A stretch of DNA of 64,000 nucleotides from Mauremys mutica (lineage: Eukaryota; Chordata; Testudines; Geoemydidae), in the NCBI RefSeq assembly GCF_020497125.1, contig NC_059075.1, positions 66,917,321 to 66,981,320 of the forward strand, written 5' to 3'. The stretch's first letter is position 1; every line of letters starts with the position of its first letter. A program made the position numbers and the translations under genes. The notes below the pieces were generated by a model, which saw only the letters and a program-made list of their open reading frames with translations, ran no database searches and was not told where the DNA came from. Shown in pieces: positions 23,945-35,120 of the stretch.

Positions 23945-24257
23945 CAGGGGTAGGCAACCTATGGTATGTGTGCCCAAGATGGCACGCAAGCTGATTTTCA
24001 GTGGCACTCACACTGCCCTGGTGCTGGCCACCGGTCTGGGGGGGGGCTCTGCATTTTAATTTAATTTTAAATGAAGCTTCTTAAACATTTAAAAACCTTA
24101 TTTACTTTACATACAATAGTAGTTTAGTTATATATTATAGACTTATAGAAAGAGACCTTCTAAAAACATTAAAATGTATTACTGGTACACGAAACCTTAA
24201 ATCAGAGTGAATAAATGAAGACTCGGCACAGCACTTCTGAAAGGTTGCCAACCCCTG
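23945..24257. mobile_element. hAT-type MITE, 313 bp
   Basis: The ends are CAGGGGTAGGCAACC and GGTTGCCAACCCCTG, flanked by a perfect 8-bp duplication GTCTAGAA at 23937-23944 and 24258-24265. It is the short form of the family at 1045-2789, in opposite orientation, and is nearly the same as 62747-63056. The shared AT-rich part includes AATGAAGCTTCTTAAACAT and AGAGACCTTCTAAAAAC. Confidence 0.94.
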
Positions 24258-25224
24258 GTCTAGAAGATACACACAATAAACAAGCAGGCACGCACGCACG
24301 CAAGGTCTGAAGTGCGTGCACATCTGAATATACTAATGAATCTCATGCCCACCATGTACACATTTCAAGCTGTTATCTGATAACGGTTTAAAGAGTTGAC
24401 ACTAAAATGGGAAGAAAACAAAAATCTGTATCAGAGTACATTTCAGAACACCAGAAGTATTTGAAAGGTTTTTATAAAAACAAACAGGAGACAAGGATAG
24501 AGTTGAGTGTATGTGCTGCAAATGGCGTGGCCCAATTATAAAATGTAAATATTTATAGGCTAATAGTTCTAAGTCTACAACAGTAACCTGTTTATTGAAA
24601 TGAAAAGTTTTTTATTCGGGGATTAGAGATGTATTGTTTTCATAAACTCAGCGGGGGCATTGGTGTTTTGAGTTCTGTTTTAGTTCTGCAGCAAACCACG
24701 TTGAGCGAATGGAATTCAAAACATTAATCTACTGAATACTTTTTTCCCCATCTTTCCGTCCATCAAAATAAACCCTGATATTTACCCCAAAAAATTAATA
24801 GGTTTTGGTACTGATTTTTCACCTGCTTTTGTTGTTGTTATAATGAACACTGATAAATTCCTGGGAAAAATTAAAATAAAAACTGAAAATGAAGGGCCCT
24901 AGCTATATTTGAGATCTGCTCTTTGAGCCTTTCTTATGGGAACCTGTATTCTCACATGCCAGTTTTTAGGGATGCCACCATCATGTATTAGTTTGGCAGG
25001 TAATCACCTCTTGTGATGGTGGCTCCTTGGCTCACTCCTTGACATGCATCTCAGCCCTTCCCTTCCACTTGCCAGAAGCTCCTGGAATCATTTATATTAG
25101 AAAAATTTTCAGAGGTTAAACCTCCTGGTAGCACTCAAATATGAAATGTTTACCTTTCTCCTTCCTCCCTTGTAGTAAAACTTCTGTTTTTAGTATATAC
25201 ATTTGAAAAAGTGTTTTTTAGTTA

Positions 25225-25345
25225 ATTATTTGTATTGCATCAGTGCCTACAGATCAGGGATTGGGACCCGTTGTGCTAGGCCTTGTACACACACAATGAA
25301 AAGATGGTCCCTGCCTCAAAGAGCTTACAGTCAAAGCAAGACAAA
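25225..25345. repeat. SINE-like remnant (MIR-type family)
   Basis: The segment holds the steps TGTGCTAGGCCTTGTACA, GATGGTCCCTGCCTCAAAG and AGCTTACAGTC. The same series occurs at 51830-51930 and, decayed, at 59545-59620, so it is a dispersed SINE-like unit. The assignment to an MIR-like amniote family is from memory. Confidence 0.6.
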
Positions 25346-26339
25346 GGAGCAGGTCTTCTCCCTGGTGCCCACCCTGACAAATTCAGCTGCCTGCAGGGGA
25401 TGTCTATAGAGGGAAGTGCTGGAGCAATCTGTATTCCTCTCCCCACCTAGGTCCAGGAATAGGACCTGAGGTGCTCTGCAGATGTTACTCCATCCATACA
25501 ATTGAACTATGTCCCTAGCCCCCATTCTCTTACCATGCTCATCTTGCAGTGTATGGGGGATGGGGAAAGACCAGAGAAGCTGCACAGCAGGGGAGCCTCA
25601 CGCTTTGGCTGACCCCCACCCCAGATCTCACAGCACATAGCTGCATAGAGAGTATCCATGGAGGTGGACTCCAGGCAAAAAGAGAACACCTCTCAAACGT
25701 CTGCCCTGCTGGAAGGGGGCCCTTTAAAGTGGTAAAATACTGGCTAGGATTTACTTCTAAAAGTTTTAATACAATATTAAGATGGCAAGATTAAGCACTC
25801 AAAAGTAAAGAAATTCCTTAGCCCCGGTGCACATGCTGTAAATTTTATGGCACTTCCCAGTGACAAAGAGCAATACTTCTGTCTCTTTCTGAGCATTTCT
25901 AAGGTCTTGTATCTTAATATACTAATCTTCCATAAACAAGGGAAAGAGGAACAGAAAATATGTGCATCCTGGCCTAGTTAAGTGCTTGTTCTTGCAGACT
26001 TAACATTGTGTTAATACTACTATTTTGCTTTTAATTTTCCAGATTTTTTGTTTAAGTAAAGAAGATAATGTAGAAGTAAATGGCCAAGTTCTGTCAGCTT
26101 TATTACTGTAGCTTGTGAATTCTTTGAACCAATAAAAGCACACTTAACCAGCTGTGCATACAGAAGCAATGCAGGAATGGCCTTCTGTCTCTGCTGATCT
26201 CCTGCCATGTGCATGGGTTCTGGGGCCCTCTGGGGTTTAGGAGGTGAAACCTCTGGCCAATATAGCGTGGGGTTAGTTTAAAAATGGAAAGGCTATGTAA
26301 CCCTACAGATTACTGAGTGCAATAAATACTCTGGCTATT

Positions 26340-26700
26340 AAATAATTTGGATCTCCATACTACCATCCATCCAAGGTTCTCAGAGCAATTTACAAATATT
26401 AACTAAGCTTTACACACTCCTGTGAAGGAGGAATGTACTGCCTCTATTTGAAAAATGGAGAAATTGATGCACAGAGATAATAAGGCACAGATTGTCAAAG
26501 GTATTCATACTCTTAATGTCCACTGATTTCAATAGAAGTTAGGAGCCTAAATACTTTTGAGGATCTGGGCCTAAGTGACTTACCCAAGCTCATGTGCCGA
26601 GAGTGAGATCCTGTCCCATTGAAGTTAATGGCAAAACTCCCATTGCCCTCAGTATCATCAGGATTTCACCACAAGTCTTCAGCAGAGCTGAGAAGAGAAC
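26340..26700. repeat. Decayed SINE-like remnant
   Basis: This region contains TTCTCAGAGCAATTTACAAA, a GGAGAAATTGATGCACAGAG step, and AAGTGACTTACCCAAGCTCA, as in the core and 3' part of ancient amniote MIR-like SINEs. Similar decayed pieces lie at 28190-28340, 45360-45540, 46860-46990, 19895-20000 and 55180-55300. No RNA polymerase III boxes are intact. Confidence 0.5.
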
Positions 26701-26739
26701 CCAGATCTCTTGGATGCTAAGTTAGGTGCTTAAACCCCA

Positions 26740-27610
26740 GACTTAGGCACCTAAGTCCCAGTATTAGCCTCCATCACAATCCACAAAAGTCCCACTGAAC
26801 CCTGTAGGTGCCTAAACTCACTTAGTATCTAAATGTTCAGGGTAAAAGTTCCCATAAGTTTGTGCCACTGGGTATGTGCACTGCTGCTTCCTTCTAGGTG
26901 CCCAGTTGCCTATCTCCTATCTAAGACCCACTGCAATCCATGAACCATGGGAAAATAGGCAGAGGAGCACCTAATGCACTCATGGGCCCGATCTGGTAAG
27001 CATGCCGAGAGGCTGCCCACTGGCTTGGGTTCCATTCAGAATTGGAGGCCAGGGAAAGAAGTGGTCGTGGTGCCCACCTTATAACTTTTAGCTCAGTAGT
27101 TACAGCACTCACCCAGAATGTGAGGAAGAAAGGATTTGAACAGGCAAGTGCTCTAACCACTGAGCTGGGGGATATTCTTATGTAGGGCTCCCTCAGTCTC
27201 TCCTGGCGAAGCTGTTCTGTGTTGCATATAATTAGTCACAATGCTGTAATGCTCAGCCGGACAGTGCAAGAATGACTTTGTAACCTGGTGGACAGGGCAC
27301 CCATTTGGGAGGTGGGTGACCCAGGGGTCCAGTCCACCTGCTCCAATAACTCTTAATTATCTCCCATCAGCATCTTCCACTGGCTATCTGAGCTGGCTCT
27401 ATGCCTAGTGTGCTGTCTTTTGTGGATCGCATTCTTAGGCACCCACCTCTTTTCATTCGTTGTATAGGGAGCATAAGCACCTAACTCAGGCTCTGTGGAT
27501 TGCAGTGTTGTTCCAGTAATTGTCTAGGTGCCTCACCTAGAAATGCTGTAACGCTTAGCACCACACTGCCTAAGTTCTTTGTGGATCTGGGTCTAAATCC
27601 TGTGCTCCAA
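26740..27610. repeat. Composite repeat with tRNA-like palindromes
   Basis: At 27089-27166 two tRNA-like 5' segments face each other: TAGCTCAGTAGTTACAGC on the + strand, and AGCTCAGTGGTTAGAGCACT followed by GTTCAAATCC on the minus strand. Both resemble A-box and B-box promoter elements. A second tRNA-like unit at about 27280-27345 has CTGGTGGACAGGGCACCC and GGGGTCCAGTCC. Around them are several copies of the motif TTAGGTGC/GCACCTAA in both directions. It is a dispersed composite MITE/SINE rather than a tRNA gene: no full cloverleaf with an anticodon arm can be drawn. Confidence 0.55.
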
Positions 27611-29654
27611 TCCCACAACCATTCTTTCCTTCACTAAATAAAAACCCTACTTCAGACTTTGCATTCTCTTTCCTCTCAACTTCTTCAGCCCTTGTCAACT
27701 TGCGTTATACATGAATAACATAAAACTACAAAGAAACACCCTCTGGTTAAAAAGAATTACTCCATGCAGCTTTCCAGTCTGAGCAGGATTAATCACAGAT
27801 AATAATTAAATACAAAGTGATAACCCGTAAATCATTAAACAAATGTGGCAGCAGACTTTTGTAAGGAAAATGAAAAGAACAAAGAGATTGCATTGTGAAA
27901 GATTTCATGCAAAAACAGAGCTTCATTACTGCAATAAGGTGGAGATTTTAAACACCCATTTTAACTCTGTCCCCATACATCTGTACGTTACAATATGGTC
28001 TTTCATTACACGCGCTATAGCCCCGGAAGTAATTTGTTGATCTGACAAGCTGATTTGATGCGGTTCTCTTCCCTGCTCCTTTCAACTGTGAAGATGCTCT
28101 GCCCTTTGTAATCTTTCCATCTTTATCTGAAATTTTACATGCCGGTTACCATAGTGACAGGCAGTAATTGCCCCTTTTGATTTGTTATGTATAGGCATTT
28201 CTGGGGTGCCCCTCACCAAAGTATCTGAGCACCTCACAAGCCTAAGGAAGTAAGCCTCCTAACACCCTTCTCAGAGAGGCAAATTTTTATTGTCTCGTTT
28301 TTACAGGTGAGATAGTGCAGCACAGAGACACTACAGTCACGGTTGTTGTAAATGACCACTGATTTTGGTGGCCAACTTGAAATAACTTGGCCTGATTTTT
28401 CAGAGGTGCTGAGAGCTCCCAGGTCCAAATGAATTTTGATTGACTTCAGTTTGCTCTTTGTGGTGTGGAGGCTTGCCCTCTACGGACAACGTATACCCAA
28501 ACTCACAGGGTAATGATTTTCAAACACCATCAGTCTGGACCAGATTTGAACCAGGGAGCTGGAAGTGAATGACTCTCTAGGCCACTTCCTGTCCCTTATA
28601 CCATCCAGTATCCCTAATATTGAAACCTGCTTAACAGGAGTCTTATAAAAGCCAAATGTGTAGTGAGCAGCTGAATGCTTGTTTAGCCACACCACCTACT
28701 CACAGAGCTGCAGCTGTCTTCTAGTTTCAGCATGTCAGCCAAAGACTTTTAAGAGGCATTTTTAGCTGATTTAGAAAGAGAATCGGTAGGTTTGATGTAC
28801 TACATTGTTCTGACTTTAAACAATTCATTTCCAGGATCCTTTGGGCTATTTGAGACAAGTAGCAAAAGGAATGTCAATCTGATCTGGTTACATCTCCTTC
28901 AGTGACTGACTGTTTAGTGCAGGGGACTGGTAGCAGAGCAGAGAGCCTTTCACCTCTAGACAGCCAGTTTGTATAGATCTCAAGTTGGGAGTGGCTGAAA
29001 GCACTTTGCCATTTGTATGTTGTACTTCTGTGAAATTAGGTGGTCTCAGTCCTGGTCCTAATGGACAGGTGTCCACATCACAGCTAGCACTAACTGGCAT
29101 TCTCAGCAGAAAAGCCAAAGACTGAGTGAACTTGGGGGTTGAGCTACCCTCTCACCCAAAGATGTGGTCCTGCTACATGGTTGTGTGCCAATCTGAGGGA
29201 CGCTTGTAACACCGCTGCCTGTGCTGTTCCTATTCAGTGGACAGAAAGAGGACTTAACTCTTCAGGGTTGTCAGGCTTATTTAAGAAAAATAAAAATAGC
29301 ACAGTAACAGTTGAAGGCCAAATTCTCTATTGCCCAGCACTGGGGCAGTCATTTACCTCTGTACAAAGTGGGTGTGAAAGGCTCTCACCAGTGTGTGTGA
29401 GTGAGTGGAGAGTTCTGGTTGAGTAGAGTTGTACCCACACTTTGCACAGATGTAAATAACTACAGGTGCTAAGCCGTAGAGAATCAGGTCCATTTTCGTA
29501 GCTGATGTTCCTTCTTACCTTTACCTGAATAAAGAAGGACCCCTTTTCTTTGTAAAACTTTTATGACATAATCAGATTTGGGAAATTGTATAGCCTGGCT
29601 GTTCTGAATGTATAACTGATTGGATACATGTCCCTTCTAGACTGATAATAGTTA

Positions 29655-30236
29655 AGGCTAAGTTATTGTCATGGATATTTTTAGTAAAAGTCACGGACAG
29701 GTCACGGGCAATAATAAAAAATTCACGGAAGCCCATGAACCTGTATCTGACTTTTACTAAAAATACCCATGAGAAAATGGGTAGCCTGGGCAGCTGGGAG
29801 GGGAGGGGCTGGGAGCTCCAGGGTGTCCCCCCCCACACTGCGGCTGGGAGCTGCCCGAGTCCCTTTTGCCACCCATGGCAGTGGAAATCCTGCCTGCCGC
29901 TGGCAGCTGCTGGGAGTGGCGGGGGTCCCTCTTGCTACCCTTAGTGGCCGGGAGCACCGTGGATCCCCTCTGCTGCCCACGATCCATGGGAATGGTAGGG
30001 ATTCCCCCTGCCACCGGGTCCCCCCTGCCTCCCACGGGGGCTGGGAACAGCATGGGTCCCTCTTGCTGCCCACGGTGGCCGAAAGTGGTGGATCTGCCCT
30101 GCCGCCAGGTCCCCCCTGCCACCTGCAGTGGCCGGGAGCTGTGGAGGTTCCCCGTAGCTCCCAGCCGCACTGGCTGAAGTCACGCATGTCTTTGGAAGTC
30201 CTGAATTCCGTGACCTCCATGACTAAATCGCAGCCT
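29655..30236. mobile_element. Mariner-like MITE, 582 bp, GC-rich interior
   Basis: The termini are AGGCTAAGTTATTGTCATGG and ATCGCAGCCT, each next to a TA (29653-29654 and 30237-30238), as expected for Tc1/mariner target sites. Near the left end the GTATTTTTAGTAAAAGTCA-type palindrome seen at 17144-17235 recurs in imperfect form. The interior is a GC-rich imperfect repeat whose units contain GGTCCCCCCTGCC or CTGCCCACG. Overlapping open frames on both strands there are not genes. Confidence 0.75.
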
Positions 30237-31560
30237 TAGTAATAGTTTCAGATTCTGCCTTGCATCCTTAGGAAGCTACTCTCCCTAGACTTGCAGTGAG
30301 GCATCAAATGAAATCTTTATTGTGAATGTCACAAACTATTAATGATCTTCATGAATGTAACACCTGAACAAACAAATGTATGGTTTCTCTGTGCATTTAT
30401 TAGATTTGTAACTGCTTAATTTTAACTGACAAGGATAAACTCAGTAGACCTCACCAATTGTATAGTTTAATCTACTTATTTACTCTGACTATACCCATCC
30501 CTTGGATGTTAAGTCCTTCATTATGTAATTCATAATGGCTTTTTCAGGAACCTTGATACCACTAAATTTGGAACAAAGACTACCGAAATATTTTCTTGTT
30601 TTCATTTCCTTAGATACTGTACATATTTGAAACACCCTGTGCTGTAAGTAACCCTTTGTCTTGAGAGTGACCCCTTCAAAGCCTTCTTAAGGTGTTTCCG
30701 ATACAATAGAGTATGACCTTTAGTTAAAGACTATCCTCTATTAGGTATTCTGCTTGTGTTGGTCCCTTGGGTAGTCTCTTCAAATTCTGTAAGTTTCACT
30801 GAATATATTTCACTTTCAGTAACTGCTTATTGAAAATATCTCTGAACATTTCTAGAGCAGGCATTGTGGGTAGAAAATCTAAACTTACAGCTGCACTGTA
30901 TATGTGTTTTATAAAGTCAGAATCCTTTCCCTTTGTAAAGCACAAGGTTCTTTGCAATCTTCCATTTGAGTCAGGTGTTAAACTCTGTCTCTTGTAATCC
31001 GAGTGATGGCTACTGACGCATGGGATGATGGGGCACCTTCCCTAAACTCCCTCTCCCTCTCCTCCCTAGTCAGTTCAGATTTTTTCCAGTGGAAATGAAA
31101 GGCTGGTTAATCACAATTTGAATAAAGTAGCAAGGACAGTTTTCAGGAAGTGCTTATGCTAACTCACTCCACTGTATGAAAAATTCAGCTGCTGCTACCT
31201 CATATCAAAAGTCTGGCGAATATATATGCGTGCACAAGTGTTTTCTGTGGGATCTTGCTTAATTTATTTTGAAATCTGACTAATCTCATTGAGATTTCTT
31301 CAAGTTGTAGAAGTGTCATGAAGGTTTTGCATAACATGAACTAATAACAGCAGGCCTGTCCTGTTACAGCTGTCAAATTTTTCTGTGACCCTTTTTCAAG
31401 TCCCTCATTGTTTGTCATCCCTATTGACAGTAGGCAAATTAGAATGCAAGCTCTGTAGGGCAAGGGTAGTGTCTTCTGGTGTATTTGTAAAGTGCCTGTT
31501 GCAGTGAGGCCTGGATCCTGAGGCGGGGGTTGAGTCCCACTACAATATGTATAATTAATA

Positions 31561-32025
31561 AGGCTATGTTTATGTCACGGAGGTCATGGAAATCACAGAA
31601 TCCGTGACTCCCAGAGACCTCTGTGACATTCTCTGCTTCAGCCCCAGGGGCTGCAGGACTCCGAAGCTGACAGCCAGTGGGGCCCTGGGCAGGGTTCTGG
31701 CGACCCGGCAAAGTTCCAGTGACAGACTCCCGAGGGGGCCCACCTCAGGGGTCCAGCAACAGGCAACAGCCTCGTGCGGCAGGAGGAGGACGCCTCGGGC
31801 AAGCAGCCGGGGTGTTCTGTTTTCTCTTTGGGTCACCCTGCAGCTCCCAGCCGCCGTGGGTGGAGGGGGAACCCCACGGCTCCCAGCCACCCACAGTGGT
31901 GGGGGAAACCATGGAGCCGCAGCAGCAAAAGTCACAGACAGGTCATGGCTTTCATGAATTTTTGTTTATTGCCCGTGACCAGTCCATAATTTTTACTAAA
32001 AATAACCATGACAAAATCTTAGCCT
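31561..32025. mobile_element. Mariner-like MITE, 465 bp
   Basis: The ends are AGGCTATGTTTATGTCACGG and CATGACAAAATCTTAGCCT, each next to a TA (31559-31560 and 32026-32027). The right half shares TTTTTACTAAAAATAACCATG with the elements at 17130 and 29655. The middle is GC-rich. No transposase frame is visible. Confidence 0.75.
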
Positions 32026-32945
32026 TAATCATTAATAATGTACAATCTTCTCCACTTTGGTAACACTCGGAATGCCCTCTTCTCCCATCAGTGTGAACTT
32101 TTGGGATGATGTTGCAAACTCCCTCACAGGTCTGCTGTTAGCAGATGTGAAGCTCCTTATTTAGGAACTTACTGACTATAGAGAGTCTGTGCCCAGTGGG
32201 AAATGGGACTTCCATGTCCCAACTAGCTGCACTGTGAAGAGGGGGGTCAAATTTTGGCCTGGTGTAAACAAGCAGAACTCACATTGTCTTCAGTGGGAGA
32301 GAGACCTGCTTATACCACTGTGGGACTTGGTTCAGAATGTGCCATCTCAAGGATAGAGTGTGGAGAATGGGAGGTGGAGAGCAGGGGCAGTAACAAACTA
32401 AAGTAGATGGTCAGGGAGAAGACTTGGGATGAGCAGCTACTTCTCCACTATCTGTGTGCATTAAACTAAAGGAAGAGTCAGCAGAGTTTGCTTCCAGCTT
32501 GTTTTCAGTAACTGCATTGAAATTAAACTTTGCACTAAAATGCACTGGATACAGAAACTCTCTTGGCATCTGTCTTTTATTATTGTAGTTCTTTGACATA
32601 GGAACTGGAGAGGCTTTAAAAAATAGTCTGCAAAGGTTCTCTAGCTTCTCTATAGCAAGAACTGCAACGTCCTGTGCCAAAATGCTGTCTTGTGTGGTGC
32701 TACAGCCATACTCCTGGGGGAATCTCAGCATCCCTTTGCCTTCTGCAGCAGCAGCACATTGCAGGGGAGGGCAAGAGGGTGTTTCTTCTTTTTACCCAGT
32801 CACAGAAATGCATGAAGAGTCCTGTTGTGGATGCCCTTGAACAAGGGTACTAGAGGGGGGTGGAGAAAGATCCTGTCTACTCCCCAGACCACCTGTGTGG
32901 GAAATCTAGACATTGTTTAAGTGCTAGGCTGTTTGGCCACTTAAC

Positions 32946-33215
32946 ACTCCCAGGGCCTGTCTCCACAATGTATTAGTTTGTATTAGAGGGGTGTAAATTC
33001 TAGTGTGCACTAGTGTGTTGCATACTAACTGGCCCCTGTGGACCCTGCTAGCATGCACTAAAAGTTCCCATTTCAAACAGTACTAGATTAACGCGCACTA
33101 AGAAGCTTTTAGTGCATCCCAGCAGGGTCCACATGGGCCAATTAGTGTGCAACACGCTAGTGGACACCCCTCAGTGTGGAGTAATACCCCATATAGACAA
33201 GTCCCCCCGTGTATT
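32946..33215. mobile_element. Palindromic MITE, borders approximate
   Basis: The left side has GGGCCTGTCTCCACA, ACTAGTGTGTTGCATACTAA and CTGTGGACCCTGCTAGCATG. The right side has AGCAGGGTCCACATGGGCCA, AATTAGTGTGCAACACGCTA and ATATAGACAAGTCCC, which are inverse counterparts. A partial relative is near 46650-46740. No clear target duplication was found. Confidence 0.6.
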
Positions 33216-33873
33216 CCTCACCCCAAAGGGGGACATGGGTAGGTGGGTTGGGAATATGGCTATAGCCCCATCTCCCATTTGTGGCTTCTGGAATTAGGAA
33301 GCACATTCTGGAAAGCTGTGCATTCCTCTCTTTTATATGAAAGTAGTATGGAGTGAAGGGGATCATGCTGTTTCAGACTCCCCTGAGGCCATCTGCCCTG
33401 CACAGGCAGAATACCTCTGGGCACCAATGAGCAGACATTGTCTTCCTTCCCCTACCTCCCTCAAGAGTAGTTCCTTCTGCGAAAGCCAGGTTTGGGTTGT
33501 GCTTTGGCAGCTTTCTATACCTCGACACCAGAAATTCCTGCAGTCAAAGGGCTGACCTGAAAAATAGGGTAGTTTTAAAAAAAAGAAAAGGTAAAGAAGA
33601 GAACCTTTTCTGCCCTGTCCAATGGCTCGCTCTTCCCTAGATATAGAGTAGCAGTTACAGCTACAGTCATCGCAAGGAATATGATATTTCTCTGTTCTTT
33701 CTCCTGTCTGTAGACTTTTTTCTCCTATAGAATATCATTTGGTCGTGGGTGAAAGTTAATCAGCCAGTGGCTGCTGTTACATTTGTGATATAGGAAACAA
33801 GCATATTTGGAAGAACTCTGTTTAAAGCACTGCATTCATGCCCTAACATAGCTTTATGTTTGTTTATCTATAG

Positions 33874-33990
33874 AAACTGAAAAGCTCTGACTTTGATGAC
33901 TGGAAGAACATCAGAGGGCCTCGTCCATGGGAGGATTCCAAGTCTCTTCAAGAGCAGCAGCAGCAAGTTCTTCATTCCAAGCCATCTTGA
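33874..33990 (+). CDS. COX16: COX16 terminal coding exon
   Basis: The exon encodes 38 residues and a TGA stop. It begins [21 protein letters not shown], which matches the most conserved C-terminal run of COX16 ([13 protein letters not shown]). The acceptor is gtttatctatag with a good pyrimidine context, and the phase is 0, in register with 12028-12090. The two exons give 59 residues; with about 47 upstream residues the protein would be about 106, the usual vertebrate length. The last 17 residues include QEQQQQ and differ from the mammalian tail (DPDLLQGRNPES, from memory). This is normal divergence of a poorly conserved end. The protein assists COX2 maturation in complex IV. Confidence 0.95.
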   Translation, partial: KLKSSDFDDWKNIRGPRPWEDSKSLQEQQQQVLHSKPS

Positions 33991-34145
33991 CTATGTGCGC
34001 TCACTCCGGTGTCTTTGTAGAATCACTGCTATGCCAGTGACTGGGCTTTCTTGCTTTCTAATCCTGTGTCCAGGGAGAGACATGGGTGGGGGAAAAACCA
34101 AGCTGACAGGTGGTTTACTTAAGATCAGTCTGAGATGAAATGTTA

Positions 34146-34151
34146 AATAAA
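34146..34151 (+). promoter_or_regulatory. COX16: Proximal polyadenylation signal AATAAA
   Basis: Canonical hexamer 155 bases after the COX16 stop, followed within 30 bases by the T-rich GATCTTTGTTC. Likely cleavage is near 34165-34185. Confidence 0.7.
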
Positions 34152-34211
34152 GATCTTTGTTCAACTGCAGCCATTTGCATGGAAGCCCATAGACTGTGTA
34201 TATTAATTCTT

Positions 34212-34217
34212 AATAAA
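34212..34217 (+). promoter_or_regulatory. COX16: Distal polyadenylation signal AATAAA
   Basis: A second canonical hexamer 66 bases after the first, followed by TTCTTTCATTGAGG and then GTCAGTGTTTTCC. It may give a slightly longer transcript. Confidence 0.6.
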
Positions 34218-34329
34218 GATCAGCCCATTCTTTCATTGAGGATGTCAGTGTTTTCCTTCAGCATTTTTCATAGCTACTGGTCAAAATCTTGTGTGGGCTT
34301 CAGTGAGGGCTGACATCTAGGAATTCAGC

Positions 34330-35120
34330 CTGTCAGTAGCACAAGTGATCTGTGACCCATGCTGCAGAGGAAGATGAAAAGCCCCAAGGGTCTCTGACAA
34401 GCTGACCCAGGGGAAAATTCCTTCCTAGTCCCAAATATGGTAAGCAGTTAGACCCTGAGCATGTGGGCAGGACCCTCCGGGCAGATACTAGGGAAAGAAT
34501 TCTCCATAGTAACTCAGAGACCTCCCAATCTAGTATCCCGTCTCTGGGCATTGGGGATTTTTCTACAGGCAGTTGCCAATAGGCATATGCCATTGTAGGC
34601 AGTCCCATCATACCATCCCCTCCAGAAAGTTATCAAGCTCAGTCTTGAAGCCAGTTAGGTTTTTGCACCCAGAGCTCCCCTTGGAAGGCTGTTCCAGAAC
34701 TTCACTCCTCTGATGGTTAGAAACCTTTGCCTAATTTTGAGTCTAAGGCTATGGCTACACTTGCACTTCAAAGCGCTACTGTGGCAGCGCTGCCGCGGCA
34801 GCGCTTTGAAGCGCTAAGTGTAGTCAAAGCGCCAGCGCTGGGAGAGAGCTCTCCCAGCGCTGTCCGTACTCCACCTCCCTGTGGGGAATAACGTACAGCG
34901 GCTCCCAGCGCTGGGGCTTTGACCACACTGGCGCTTTGCAGCGCCGCAATTTGCAGCGCTGGAGAGGGTGTGTTTTCACACCCTGCTGCAGCGCTGCAAA
35001 TTTGCAAGTGTAGCCATGGCCTAAACTTATTGATGGCCAGTTTATATCCATTTGTTCTTGTGTCCACATTGCACTTAACTTAAATACCAGGGAGGGAGAG
35101 GAGTTATTTATCCCTCTGAT
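34330..35120 (-). mobile_element. Old CR1 LINE 3' region, interrupted by a MITE
   Basis: On the + strand the segment reads as the complement of a CR1 tail: GGAAGGCTGTTCCAGAACTT, ACTCCTCTGATGGTTAGAAA, TTATTGATGGCCAGTTTATA, then TTATTTATCCCTCTGATGTA. The element is therefore on the minus strand. It is split at 34747-35021 by a Harbinger-like MITE. Without the MITE the line reads straight through. No coding frame survives. Confidence 0.78.
34747..35021. mobile_element. Harbinger-like MITE, 275 bp, inside CR1
   Basis: The ends are GGCTATGGCTACACTTGC and GCAAGTGTAGCCATGGCC, inverse at 17 of 18 bases, with a 3-bp duplication TAA at 34744-34746 and 35022-35024. The element is rich in AGCGCTG-type motifs: CAGCGCTG or AGCGCT recurs many times on both strands, making nested hairpins. 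The host CR1 is continuous across the site once one TAA is discounted, which fixes the borders. Open frames across it are spurious. Confidence 0.9.

Larger units (their letters stand above)
12091..33873 (+). other. COX16: COX16 last intron, 21.8 kb
   Basis: The interval starts GTATTG and ends TCTATAG. It joins two exons whose products are adjacent in COX16, so it is the last intron. It contains no other recognisable gene on either strand; its content is repeats listed separately. Stretches 13418-16380, 18700-19570, 24266-25220, 30239-31558, 32028-32945 and 33220-33873 show only unique-looking or anciently decayed sequence, with a 14-base C run at 15792-15805 and an ATTT-type run near 22862-22889. 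Confidence 0.85.
33991..34240 (+). other. COX16: COX16 3' untranslated region
   Basis: After the stop the sequence is unique-looking and runs to two polyadenylation signals, each followed by T- or GT-containing sequence. A CR1 remnant begins around 34330, so the UTR probably ends before it. The open frame from 33893 to 34138 is a shadow in another frame. Confidence 0.7.

Noticed and set aside
27089..27166. tRNA gene
   Set aside because: Only A-box-like halves in inverted arrangement are present; no acceptor stem or anticodon arm can be formed.
29723..30239. Five overlapping frames of 80-165 codons on both strands
   Set aside because: All lie in the GC-rich imperfect repeat inside the mariner-like MITE.
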